Part shown: positions 24,030 to 35,439 of the stretch, piece by piece
Layout of the letters: each line of letters begins with the position of its first letter
Numbering within the stretch: the stretch's first letter is position 1
Assembly (NCBI RefSeq): GCF_030283205.1
Contig: NZ_JASNWF010000035.1
Span: 1-64,000 of the forward strand
From: Actinomadura opuntiae
GTDB taxonomy: Bacteria; Actinomycetota; Actinomycetes; Streptosporangiales; Streptosporangiaceae
DNA: 64,000 bases
Direction of reading: 5' to 3'
Notes under the pieces: model-generated
The model's database searches: none
Seen by the model: the letters and a program-made list of their open reading frames with translations, nothing else
Told to the model about the DNA's origin: nothing
Program-made: the position numbers and the translations under genes

Positions 24030-25091
24030 TCAACTCCTGTACTCGCGGAGCCGGAGCCACACGCCGAGCCCTGCGAGGACCGCCACCGCCAGCGAGAGCA
24101 GCGGCAGCCCGGCGTCCAGGCCCCGCGTGTCGGTGGCGTCGGACAGTTTCGCCTCGAGGGGACGCTGCGCCTTGTCGGCCGCGACGATGTCCAGGCCGCC
24201 GTCCTGCGGGGCGGCGCGTCCCGCGCGGAGCGCGCCCGCACCGGCGTCGGCGCTGCGGATCTGCGCCTGGACCGTCCGGTCGAAGGCGGGCAGCCCATTG
24301 TCGGACGCGCCGGCGAAGGCGTGGTCGACGTGCAGGAACGTGGCGGACGTCCAGACGATCAGCCCGGCCAGCACCACGGACGCGGAGGCCAGCGGCGGGT
24401 TGACCAGGCGCCGGAATCGCCGCGCCATCGCCACCTGCGCGTAGCCGAGCACGGCGAGCAGGGCCGCCCCGGCGACGGCGGCGGCGACCGCGAGGCCGCC
24501 TCCGGTCCAGGGGGAATGGCGCTCATCGGAAATGCCGTTCAGGTCCCGCTGCGCGATCTCGTCGATCCGCGACAGCAGCCCGCCGTCGCCGTGCAGCATG
24601 TCGGAGGCGTAGCTGAGATAGGCGTAGCCGAGCTTTTCGAGCCCTTCGCGGTAAGTCGCGTCCGCTTGCTCGACCAGTCCCTGATAGGTGACGACCTGCG
24701 CGTTCACGGCGCGCAGCAGATCGCGTCCGGCGGCGCCGCCGAAATCGAGTTCGGCGAGGCGCGCGAGATTGTCGCTGGCCGTCGTCAGATCGTCGCGGAA
24801 CTGCTGGCCCGGCCCGATGAGCTGCGCCGCGCCGGAGCGGAAGCTCTGCCACGCGGCCCGGTCGGCGTCCGACAGCGCAGCGTGCGCGGTGCGCGCGCTG
24901 ACGTAGGCGGGAGCGCCGCCGTCCTTCACCGACGACACCGCCGACCGGCTCCCCACCAGCACCGCCGTCGCCGCGAGCCAGGACAGCACCGTGAGCCCGA
25001 CGGCCGCGGCGAGCACCGTCCACAGCCAGCGCGGGGTGCTCCACCGCCTCGGGACCGCCCGGGCGGCCAGCGCTACCGACACGCCGGCCAT
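24030..25091 (-). CDS. Four-helix integral membrane protein of unknown function
   Basis: A 353-residue protein I cannot assign. Hydrophobic segments lie at about residues 22-48, 193-215, 230-250 and 325-345. Between the first two is a soluble region of about 145 residues, largely helical and rich in Ala, Asp and Gln ('LTTASDNLARLAELDFGG', 'LGYAYLSYASDML'). Between the third and fourth is a second loop of about 75 residues. The layout resembles a membrane-anchored sensor with an exported helical domain. It is directly coupled (2-bp gap) to the solute-binding lipoprotein, suggesting the two form a sensing or signalling pair. The start could be ATG 25091; no strong ribosome site is visible. Confidence 0.75.
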   Translation of the reverse strand: MAGVSVALAARAVPRRWSTPRWLWTVLAAAVGLTVLSWLAATAVLVGSRSAVSSVKDGGAPAYVSARTAHAALSDADRAAWQSFRSGAAQLIGPGQQFRDDLTTASDNLARLAELDFGGAAGRDLLRAVNAQVVTYQGLVEQADATYREGLEKLGYAYLSYASDMLHGDGGLLSRIDEIAQRDLNGISDERHSPWTGGGLAVAAAVAGAALLAVLGYAQVAMARRFRRLVNPPLASASVVLAGLIVWTSATFLHVDHAFAGASDNGLPAFDRTVQAQIRSADAGAGALRAGRAAPQDGGLDIVAADKAQRPLEAKLSDATDTRGLDAGLPLLSLAVAVLAGLGVWLRLREYRS

Positions 25092-25198
25092 GCTAGTCCG
25101 CGGCCCTTTTCCGGTTCCTTTCGATTACCGGAGGAAAGCCGCTCCGGCGGGCCCGAAAAGTGGCCGGTTCAGGACAGTCCCGCGGCGGTCACCGCAGC

Positions 25199-28813
<3,615 letters not shown>

Positions 28814-28819
28814 CAGCCA

Positions 28820-28911
28820 CCTCCCGTGTTCGTTGGGAGGCGCCCTTGCGTGTCACGGTCTGCGGGCCGAGCGTGGCGGACGCGCGCGTCCGTTGCAGCG
28901 CCTCTCGGCCC
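28820..28911 (-). ncRNA. SAH (S-adenosylhomocysteine) riboswitch of metH
   Basis: Minus-strand leader RNA. P1 is GGGCCGAG (28904-28911) with CUCGGCCC (28864-28871), 8 bp. Inside it is the conserved GCGCUGCAA followed by a GGACG-CGCG-CGUCC hairpin (28878-28891) and GCCACGCUCGG. The pseudoknot is GAGGCGC (28898-28904) with GCGCCUC (28837-28843). This order and the GCGCUGCAA core match the SAH riboswitch (ahcY motif), known to activate SAH-recycling genes. CCUCCC (28835-28840), part of the pseudoknot strand, can alternatively pair with the metH Shine-Dalgarno GGGAGG (28820-28825). Ligand binding would thus free the ribosome site: an ON switch. The ligand assignment is from motif recognition. Confidence 0.72.
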
Positions 28912-28918
28912 GGTCCCG

Positions 28919-28948
28919 AGGTTACCCAATCGACCCGGCGCCTGTGAA
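28919..28948 (-). promoter_or_regulatory. metH promoter just upstream of the riboswitch
   Basis: TTCACA (28943-28948) and TAACCT (28919-28924) are separated by 18 bp. Initiation about 7 nt downstream would start the RNA almost exactly at the first base of riboswitch P1. Confidence 0.5.
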
Positions 28949-29009
28949 ACTCCCATCGGGCTTTTCCGCGTAGCCCCAGGCGGGAGCGGGGACGGGCGGC
29001 GTCGCGGGG

Positions 29010-30614
29010 TCAGGTGCGGCCGCAGGCGCGGCGCAGCGCCGCGGTCAGCGCGTCCGGGTCGAAGGCCGGCAGGACGGCGGCGAGGTGGCCGTCGGGCCGG
29101 ACGAGGTGGACGGTGTCGGGACCCGCCCCCAGCGCGGCGCGGATGACGCCGTCAGTGTCGATGGCGTCCAGGGCGTGCACCATGACCGGTGCTCCGGCCG
29201 CCAGGTTTCGGATCCGGGAGCACCGTCGCTTGTCGGCGGCCAGGACGACGAACTCCGTGCCGAACAGGCGGCGCAACCGGGTCTTGTGCCCGTCGACTTC
29301 GCAGGGGCCGTCCGGGCAGAGGACGCCGGGGATCGGCGGCCGGGCGGCGCCGGCCGTGTGCGGGAAGTCGTCGGCGGGGCCGGACGGGGTGGTCAGCGGG
29401 GAGTCCAGGTACCAGTACGGCTCGGCGAGCTTTCCCGAGTCGATGGTGGCACGGGCGGCGGGATCGGTGAGGGCCGCTTCCAATGCGCTCAGCCGCCGGT
29501 CCTTCTCCTCACCGGTGTGCGGGACGAGGAACTCCATGGTGCGGGTGGTGACCGCCAGGTTCTCCTGGGCCGCCGCGCGCCGTTCGGCGTCGTAGCTCGC
29601 GAGCAGGTCTTCCGGAGCCTGGCCGTGGCGCACGAACGCGAGCTTCCAGGCGAGGTTCTCGGCGTCCTGGACGCCGGAGTTCAGCCCGCGCGCTCCGAAC
29701 GGCGCGTACAGGTGCGCCGCGTCGCCCGCCAGGAACACCCGCCCGTGTCCGAAGGTCTCGGCGCAGCGCTGATGGAACCGGTACGCCGACGTCCACACGA
29801 TCTCGTACGGGGCGTCGCCGGTGATCCGCCGGATGCGGGCGTCCAGCGCCCCGGAGGCACGCTCGGCTTCGAGGTCGTAGCCCGCGGGCAGTTGCCAGTC
29901 GATGCGCCAGGTGCGGTCGGGGCACTGGTGCACCAGCACCTGCCGGCCGGGATTCCAGTCGGGGTCGAAGTAGAAGCGGCGCTCGTTCGGGAACGGCAGG
30001 TCGGCGCGGATGTCGCAGATGAGGAACTGGTCGTCGAACGATCGGCCGGGGAATCCGGCGCCGAGCAGCCGGCGGACGGTGCTGTGCGGCCCGTCCGCCC
30101 CGACGAGATGGCTGCCCGCGACGGCGGTGTCGCCGTCGCGGGCCGCCGCGTGGACCAGGACGCCGTCCGCGTCCTGCCGGAAGCCGGTGACGCGGTGCCC
30201 GTACCGGACGTCCACCAGCGGTTCGGCGTCCGCGAGGTCGTGCAGGTACCGCTCGACCTCGGCCTGCGAGATGTTGATCCACGGCGGGACGGCGTCGCCT
30301 CCGGCGCCGGGGAAGGTGACCGCGAACAGTTCGGTGCCGCGGTAGTAGGTGCGGCCGGTCGTCCACGTGACGCCGCGCGCGATCATCTTCTCCGCGCAGC
30401 CGACTCGGTCGAGGACGTCCAGGACGTCGCGCTGGAAGCAGATCGCCTTGGACCCGGCGGGATCCCGGTGGTCGGCGGCCTCCAGCACGACGGTGGGGAC
30501 GCCGAACCGCGCCAGCAGCAGCGCCGTCACTAGCCCGACGGGCCCGGCGCCGGCGATGACGGCCGGGCCGCTCCCGGCACTCCCGTCGGGTTCGGGTTCA
30601 GCTCTGGAGTTCAT
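29010..30614 (-). CDS. FAD-dependent aromatic-ring monooxygenase
   Basis: A 534-residue class A flavoprotein monooxygenase of the PheA/TfdB/MhpA group, expected to hydroxylate a phenolic substrate with NAD(P)H and O2. Motifs are 'VIAGAGPVGLVTA' (GxGxxG, about residue 20), 'HLVGADGPHSTVRR' (DG motif, about 178) and 'VFLAGDAAHLYAPFGARGLNSGVQDAENLAWKL' split around the GD motif at about 295. A thioredoxin-like C-terminal domain (about 430-530) completes the family layout. The ATG overlaps the end of the metallo-beta-lactamase-fold gene by 17 bp, so the two are one operon. An MhpA-like reaction is possible; no ring-cleavage genes are nearby. Confidence 0.88.
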   Translation of the reverse strand: MNSRAEPEPDGSAGSGPAVIAGAGPVGLVTALLLARFGVPTVVLEAADHRDPAGSKAICFQRDVLDVLDRVGCAEKMIARGVTWTTGRTYYRGTELFAVTFPGAGGDAVPPWINISQAEVERYLHDLADAEPLVDVRYGHRVTGFRQDADGVLVHAAARDGDTAVAGSHLVGADGPHSTVRRLLGAGFPGRSFDDQFLICDIRADLPFPNERRFYFDPDWNPGRQVLVHQCPDRTWRIDWQLPAGYDLEAERASGALDARIRRITGDAPYEIVWTSAYRFHQRCAETFGHGRVFLAGDAAHLYAPFGARGLNSGVQDAENLAWKLAFVRHGQAPEDLLASYDAERRAAAQENLAVTTRTMEFLVPHTGEEKDRRLSALEAALTDPAARATIDSGKLAEPYWYLDSPLTTPSGPADDFPHTAGAARPPIPGVLCPDGPCEVDGHKTRLRRLFGTEFVVLAADKRRCSRIRNLAAGAPVMVHALDAIDTDGVIRAALGAGPDTVHLVRPDGHLAAVLPAFDPDALTAALRRACGRT

Positions 30615-31554
30615 CCCAGACCGCCCGGTCGCGCTCGGCGGTCCAGATGGCCGGGCGTCCGATGCCCGACAGCTCGTCCCACAACCGGGACACGTCGAAC
30701 GGAAGGCAGTGCTCGAAGATCGGCCACCGTCCGTACTCCGGTTCCAGCTCGGTGTGGACCGCCTCGAACGCCTCCTTCAACGTCCCTCCGCGTCCCTGCA
30801 CGGCCGTCACCTCGCGGATCATCACTTGCAGGAAATGCCGCGTCTGGCCGATCGCCGCGTCCACCGCCTCCCGGCCGGCCGCGACCGCGCCGCGTCCGCC
30901 GACCAGTGCTTCGGCGCCCAGCGCCGCGACGCGGTCCAAGGTGCCCGACGCCCAGTCACGGTGGAAGGCGTCGCCGGTGTACAGCGCCGCCTGCGCTTCG
31001 ACCAGGTCACCGGCGAACAGCACCTTCTGCCGCGGCAACCACGCCACGATGTCGCCCTCGGTGTGCCCGCGGCCGCAATAGCGCAGCACCAGCTCGCCCC
31101 GGTCGCCGCCCAACTGGATGGTGAACCGGTCGCTGAACGTCGCCGTCGGCCACGTCAGACCCGGAATCGACTCCGGCTCCTTGAACAGCCGCGGCATCCG
31201 CCCGAACTCCGACTCCCAGTCCTGCTTCCCGCGTTCGGCGACCAGTTCGCGCGTCTTCTCGTGCGCCACGATGACGTCGGCATCGAACGCGCTCGCCCCC
31301 AGCACCCGCACCGCGTGATAGTGCGACAGCACCAGATACCGGACGGGCTTGTCGGTGTACTCGCGCAGCATCGACAGCCATTCACGCGCCGCCACCGGCG
31401 TCGCCAGCGCCTCGAAACAGACGACGAAATCCTCGCCCTCGACCGCGCCGACATTCGGATCGCCTTCGGCGGTCAGCGCATAGACGCCGTCCGCCAGCAC
31501 CTCCAGGCTCCGCTCCTTCTCCGCCAGATCGGCCGACGACGCGAACGGTTTCAT
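30598..31554 (-). CDS. MBL-fold metallo-hydrolase with depleted HxHxDH motif
   Basis: A 318-residue metallo-beta-lactamase-fold protein. The metal-site loop reads SHYHAVR instead of HxHxDH, so the Asp and last His of the second metal site are replaced by Val and Arg. Later ligands GHTEGD and AGD are kept. The protein may therefore bind one metal or have altered chemistry; it could also be a family-wide trait. ATG 31554 is preceded by GGGGAGG. It overlaps the FAD monooxygenase start by 17 bp, implying coupled expression, perhaps hydrolysis of the hydroxylation product. No signal peptide. It follows the quaternary-amine importer on the same strand (136-bp gap). Confidence 0.82.
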   Translation of the reverse strand: MKPFASSADLAEKERSLEVLADGVYALTAEGDPNVGAVEGEDFVVCFEALATPVAAREWLSMLREYTDKPVRYLVLSHYHAVRVLGASAFDADVIVAHEKTRELVAERGKQDWESEFGRMPRLFKEPESIPGLTWPTATFSDRFTIQLGGDRGELVLRYCGRGHTEGDIVAWLPRQKVLFAGDLVEAQAALYTGDAFHRDWASGTLDRVAALGAEALVGGRGAVAAGREAVDAAIGQTRHFLQVMIREVTAVQGRGGTLKEAFEAVHTELEPEYGRWPIFEHCLPFDVSRLWDELSGIGRPAIWTAERDRAVWDELQS

Positions 31555-31690
31555 CCGATGCCTCCCCTGCGGTCCCGCCGGACTCGGTCGCCCCTGGAGT
31601 CCTGCCCGGGGAGCACCGGCGGAGAACAACGAACTCCGACAGCGGGACCGGCCGCCGATTGGCACAGTCTCCGGTGCCCCACTACACGCT

Positions 31691-32647
31691 TCACTTGCCG
31701 ATGAAGCCCTTCGACTGGAGCCAGGTCTGCGCGACGTCCGTAGGCTCCTTGCCCTTGATGTCGACCTCGCCGTTGAGCGTCTGCAGGACGGAGTCGCTGA
31801 GCGCCGCCGCGACCGGGTTCATGATCTTCTCGATGGCGGGATGGTCCTTGTACACCGAATCGCGCAGCGTGAGCGCCGGGTTGTAGACGGGGAAGAACTT
31901 CTTGTCGTCTGGGATCGAGGTGAGGCCGAGCGCCTTGATGCGCCCGTCAGTGGTGGCGACCTCACCGAAGTTGCACGGCTTCCCCTTGCCGATGGCGTCG
32001 TAGATGGCTCCTTCCGCAAGGGTCGCGACCGCCGACTTCGGCAGCGTGAACCCGTACGCCTTCTGCAGCCCCGGCCATCCGTCGCTGCGTCCGGCGAACT
32101 CGCTCGCGACGCAGGTACCTGCCTTCGCCGGATCGGTGTGCGCGAGTTTCGCGTAGCCGGACAGGTTCGTGATGCCGAGCTGCTGCATCGTCGTGGTCTT
32201 CACCGCGATCGCGTAAGTGTTGTTCGCTGGCGCGGCCGCCAGCCATTTCACGTGGTTCTTACCGAGGTCCTGCTGCGCGACGGCCTGGTACTGCTCGGTC
32301 GGATTGTTGAGCGGCTTGGTCTGCTTGAGGTAATTGATCCAGGCCGTCCCGGTGTACTCCCAGTACATGTCGATGCCGCCGGACGTCAGCGCGGCGCGCG
32401 TGGTGTTGCTGCCCTGCAGCCCGCACTTCTCCTTGACGGTCGCGCCCGCCGACCGCAGCGCCAGCGCCGTGATCTGGCACAGGACGAGCTGCTCGGTGAA
32501 CTCCTTGCCGCCGACGGTGACGGTGGCGCCCTTCAGCGAGTTGCCCTTGGCGAGGCTGCCCGCCTCGGCACCGGTGCCGGACGAGCTGAAGCACCCGGCG
32601 GTCAGGCCGACGGCGGTGACGGAGGCGACGATCGGGAGCAGGCGCAT
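31691..32647 (-). CDS. Glycine betaine/quaternary-amine ABC substrate-binding lipoprotein
   Basis: A 318-residue OpuCC/ProX-type binding protein. The signal peptide ends in LTAGC with lipidated Cys19. 'VTVGGKEFTEQLVLCQI' and 'DMYWEYTGTAWINYL' are hallmarks of the quaternary-amine binding family, the latter containing aromatic cage residues. 'FPVYNPALTLRD' near residue 250 is also typical. It is the last gene of a four-gene importer operon (permease, ATPase, permease, binding protein), 22 bp after the second permease. Likely ligands are betaine, choline or carnitine for osmoprotection or as carbon source. Ergothioneine-type import is an alternative for this family. Confidence 0.92.
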   Translation of the reverse strand: MRLLPIVASVTAVGLTAGCFSSSGTGAEAGSLAKGNSLKGATVTVGGKEFTEQLVLCQITALALRSAGATVKEKCGLQGSNTTRAALTSGGIDMYWEYTGTAWINYLKQTKPLNNPTEQYQAVAQQDLGKNHVKWLAAAPANNTYAIAVKTTTMQQLGITNLSGYAKLAHTDPAKAGTCVASEFAGRSDGWPGLQKAYGFTLPKSAVATLAEGAIYDAIGKGKPCNFGEVATTDGRIKALGLTSIPDDKKFFPVYNPALTLRDSVYKDHPAIEKIMNPVAAALSDSVLQTLNGEVDIKGKEPTDVAQTWLQSKGFIGK

Positions 32648-32669
32648 GGTGACTCTCCTCGAAGGGGGT

Positions 32670-33452
32670 TCAGACGCCGCGCGGGCGCAGGTAGTGCTCG
32701 ACGATGCCGATGAGCCAGTCCGCCGCCATCGCGAGCACGGCGGTCAGGACGCTGCCGGTGAGCAGGATCGGGGTCCGGTTCAGCGCGATGCCGGTGTTGA
32801 TGAGGTCGCCGAGCCCGCCCGCGTTGGTGAACGCGGCCAGCGTCGCGGTCCCCACGTTGAGGATGACCGCGACCCGGACGCTGGCGAGGATCACCGGCAC
32901 GGCCAGCGGCAGCTCCACGCGCAGCAGCACGGCGGTCCGCGACAGGCCGATGCCGCGCCCCGCGTCGATCAGCGAGCGGTCCACGCCCTGCAGGCCGACC
33001 ATGGTGTTGCGCAGCACCGGCAGCGCGGACACGAGGATGAGCGCGATCACCGCCTTCTGGAAGCCGATGCCGACCGTGACGGCGAGCAGCACCAGCACCC
33101 CGATGGACGGGACGGCCTGCCCGACGTTCGCCAGCGCGAGGAACGGCGCGGCCAGCGGGCGCAGCCCCGGCCTGGTCAGCAGCACGCCGAGCGGGATCGC
33201 GATGGCGAGCACGAGGGCCGTCGACGCCGCCACCAGCTCGATGTGCTCCACGAACCGCTGGATGATCACGTCCCGGTTGATCGACCGCCGCTCGATCGCG
33301 TCCAGGTGCCGCCCGCGCAGGTAGACGAAGAGCGCGGCCGTCGCCAGCACCAGAACGGCCGGCGTCGCGGCCACACCGGCGGCCGAACGCCCCACCGCCC
33401 GCGCGCCGCCGCGCTCGTCCGCGCGCCCGTCGAGCACCGTCGTGACGCTCAC
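32670..33452 (-). CDS. ABC transporter permease (OpuC/ProU type)
   Basis: A 260-residue inner-membrane permease with five to six hydrophobic helices and the binding-protein-dependent transport signature around 'GVDRSLIDAGRGIGLSRTAVLLRVELPLAVPVILASVRVA' (EAA-like coupling loop near residues 150-190; quoted residues show the DAGRGIGLS core). GTG 33452 overlaps the stop of the ATPase gene (GTGA), so translation is coupled. A 45-residue N-terminal extension (VTTVLDGRADERGG) precedes the first helix, longer than usual OpuCB/CD proteins. It pairs with the 214-residue permease encoded upstream to form a heterodimeric channel. Confidence 0.9.
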   Translation of the reverse strand: MSVTTVLDGRADERGGARAVGRSAAGVAATPAVLVLATAALFVYLRGRHLDAIERRSINRDVIIQRFVEHIELVAASTALVLAIAIPLGVLLTRPGLRPLAAPFLALANVGQAVPSIGVLVLLAVTVGIGFQKAVIALILVSALPVLRNTMVGLQGVDRSLIDAGRGIGLSRTAVLLRVELPLAVPVILASVRVAVILNVGTATLAAFTNAGGLGDLINTGIALNRTPILLTGSVLTAVLAMAADWLIGIVEHYLRPRGV

Positions 33453-34657
33453 CGCCGCCCACCCTCCCCGTCCGGCCCCCGCATCAACGCCGCCCCACCA
33501 CTTCCCAAAGGCTCGTTGGTACTGGTCGGCCCGCTGGTACGCGGCACTTCGCCGGTGCGCGAGGCCTCATCGGACCGCGACACCTCCCCGGAACGCGGCA
33601 CCTCACCGGAACGCGGCACCTCACCGGAACGCGGGACCTCACCGGAACGCGGCGCCTCCCCAGTGCGCGAGGCTTCCCCGGACCGCGGCGCCTCCCCGGA
33701 CCGTGGGGTTTCTCGGACGATCGTGGACCAGGAGACGGCGCCGGCGGGACGGCCGTCCTCGTCCAGGACGACCGCGCCCTCGTCTCCGTGCCGCAGCATG
33801 GCGTCGAGCGCCTCGTAGAGGCTCTGGTCCGCACGCACGCTGGTCGAGACGGTGCCGACGGCCTCGACCGGCACCAGCTCGATGGACCCGACCTCGACCA
33901 GCCGGAGCCGGCGCATCGCGGCGCCCGATCCGACGAACGAGGCGACGAACTCGTCCGCGGGTTCGGCGAGGATCGCCGCGGGCGCGTCGTACTGGACCAG
34001 GCGGCCGTGCTGGCCCAGCATCGCGATGCGGTCGCCGAGCTTGAGCGCCTCGGTCAGGTCGTGCGTGACCAGCACGATCGTCTTGCCGATCCGTGCCTGC
34101 AGCTCCAGGAAGGCGTCCTGGAGCCGCTCCCGGGTGATGGGGTCGATCGCGCCGAACGGCTCGTCCATCAGCATCGCGGGCGGGTCGGCGGCGAGGGCGC
34201 GGGCCACGCCGACGCGCTGCTGCTGCCCGCCCGACAGCTCCTTGGGGTAGCGGCTCCGGTACGTCCCCGGGTCGAGGCCGACCATGTCGAGCAGCTCGTC
34301 GACGCGGGCGCGGACGCGCTTCTTGTCCCAGCCGAGCGTGCGCGGGATGAGCCCGATGTTCGCGGCGATCGTCATGTGCGGGAACAGCCCGACCTGCTGG
34401 ATGACGTAGCCGATGCGGCGCCGGAGCCGGTCGGGGTCGACGCGGGTGACGTCCTCGCCGTCGAGGAAGATCCGCCCCTCGGTCGGTTCGATCAGCCGGT
34501 TGATGAGCCGCAGCGTGGTCGTCTTGCCGCAGCCCGACGGCCCGAGCAGCACCACGATCTCGCCCTCGCGGACGCTCAGCGTCAGCCCGTCCACGGCCGG
34601 CGCGGCCTGCCCCGGGTAGCGCTTGGTGACCCCGTCGAGGCGGATCATCTCCTTCAT
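33449..34657 (-). CDS. Quaternary-amine ABC transporter ATP-binding protein with repeat tail
   Basis: A 402-residue OpuCA/ProV-type ATPase. Walker A is GPSGCGKTT (about residue 40), the Q-loop is VIQQVGLFP, the signature LSGGQQQRVGVARAL, and Walker B MLMDEP. A CBS-like regulatory region follows (about 275-340, ending 'GAVVLDEDGRPAGAVSWSTIV'), as in osmoregulated ATPases. The final 60 residues are ten hexapeptides of type PRSGEV/SRTGEA, a highly charged, probably disordered tail not normal for the family. ATG 34657 overlaps the previous stop (ATGA), supporting this start. Both flanking genes overlap by 4 bp, so subunits are made together. Confidence 0.93.
   Translation of the reverse strand: MKEMIRLDGVTKRYPGQAAPAVDGLTLSVREGEIVVLLGPSGCGKTTTLRLINRLIEPTEGRIFLDGEDVTRVDPDRLRRRIGYVIQQVGLFPHMTIAANIGLIPRTLGWDKKRVRARVDELLDMVGLDPGTYRSRYPKELSGGQQQRVGVARALAADPPAMLMDEPFGAIDPITRERLQDAFLELQARIGKTIVLVTHDLTEALKLGDRIAMLGQHGRLVQYDAPAAILAEPADEFVASFVGSGAAMRRLRLVEVGSIELVPVEAVGTVSTSVRADQSLYEALDAMLRHGDEGAVVLDEDGRPAGAVSWSTIVRETPRSGEAPRSGEASRTGEAPRSGEVPRSGEVPRSGEVPRSGEVSRSDEASRTGEVPRTSGPTSTNEPLGSGGAALMRGPDGEGGRR
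33543..33709 (-). repeat. 18-bp tandem repeats coding for the ATPase tail
   Basis: About nine to ten 18-bp units built around CGGAACGCGGCACCTCAC (plus strand), the middle four nearly identical. Each encodes one hexapeptide of pattern [PS]R[ST][GD]E[AV]. Recent slippage or duplication is likely. Confidence 0.85.
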
Positions 34658-35298
34658 CGCACGCCCCTCGGGGTGGTCAGCCGCAGCACGACGGCGAACA
34701 GCAGGTCCAGGGCGAGCGCCAGCAGCGCGACGCCGATCGTGCCGGCGAGCGTGTCGTTCAGCGCGTTCGCGCCGCCGATCCGCGACAGCCCGCCGAAGAT
34801 CAGCTCGCCGAGGCCGGGGCCGGCGACGGCGGCGGCGATCGCGGCGATCGCGACCGTCATGATCGTGGCGACCCGGACGCCGGTGAGCACGACCGGCCAG
34901 GCCAGCGGGAGCCGGATCCGCAGCATCCGGCTCGCCCGGCCCATCCCCATCCCGCGGGCGGCCTCCTCGACCGCGCCCGGCACCGACTCCAGCCCGGTGA
35001 TGGTGTTGCGCAGGATCGGGAACACCGCGTACAGCACCAGCGCGGTGATCGTCGGCGCGAGCCCCAGCCCGAACAGCGGGATCAGCAGCCCGAACAGCGC
35101 CAGCGACGGGACGGTCAGCATCGTGCCGGTGACGCCGAGCGCGAGCCGGCTCACCCGCGGGCGGCCCTCCACCGCGATGCCGAGGCCGATCCCGATCACC
35201 GCCGCGATGCCGACCGCGATCAGCACCACCTCGGCGTGCTCGGCCATCTGCCGGGCGATCGTCGGCCACCGGTCGGCGAGGTAGTCGGAGAAGCTCAT
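34654..35298 (-). CDS. ABC transporter permease (OpuC/ProU type)
   Basis: A 214-residue permease with five to six hydrophobic helices, first gene of the quaternary-amine importer operon. The coupling loop 'GAVEEAARGMGMGRASRMLRIRLPLAWPVVLTGVR' (about residues 105-140; core EEAARGMGMG) contacts the ATPase. 'NTITGLESVP' just before it is a family-typical segment. Length is normal for OpuCB/OpuCD. It overlaps the ATPase gene by ATGA. The 141 bp upstream contain an AT-richer stretch (35365-35430) likely to hold the operon promoter, separating it from the PucR-like gene on the same strand. Confidence 0.92.
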   Translation of the reverse strand: MSFSDYLADRWPTIARQMAEHAEVVLIAVGIAAVIGIGLGIAVEGRPRVSRLALGVTGTMLTVPSLALFGLLIPLFGLGLAPTITALVLYAVFPILRNTITGLESVPGAVEEAARGMGMGRASRMLRIRLPLAWPVVLTGVRVATIMTVAIAAIAAAVAGPGLGELIFGGLSRIGGANALNDTLAGTIGVALLALALDLLFAVVLRLTTPRGVR

Positions 35299-35439
35299 GC
35301 GCGCCCTCCGTCTCTCGGCGGCGGGGGCGGGGGAACCGGGGCGAGGACGGTCAGGCGGGCGTCTCCCATATCAGAAGAGGCTGCCTACGGGTGATCAGTA
35401 TGGCAAGAAAAGTCAGGACACAGATCTGTTAACCGGGAC

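Noticed and set aside
33543..33709. 18-bp repeats considered as a regulatory iteron array
   Set aside because: They are in frame at the end of the ATPase gene and encode a regular hexapeptide, so coding repetition explains them.
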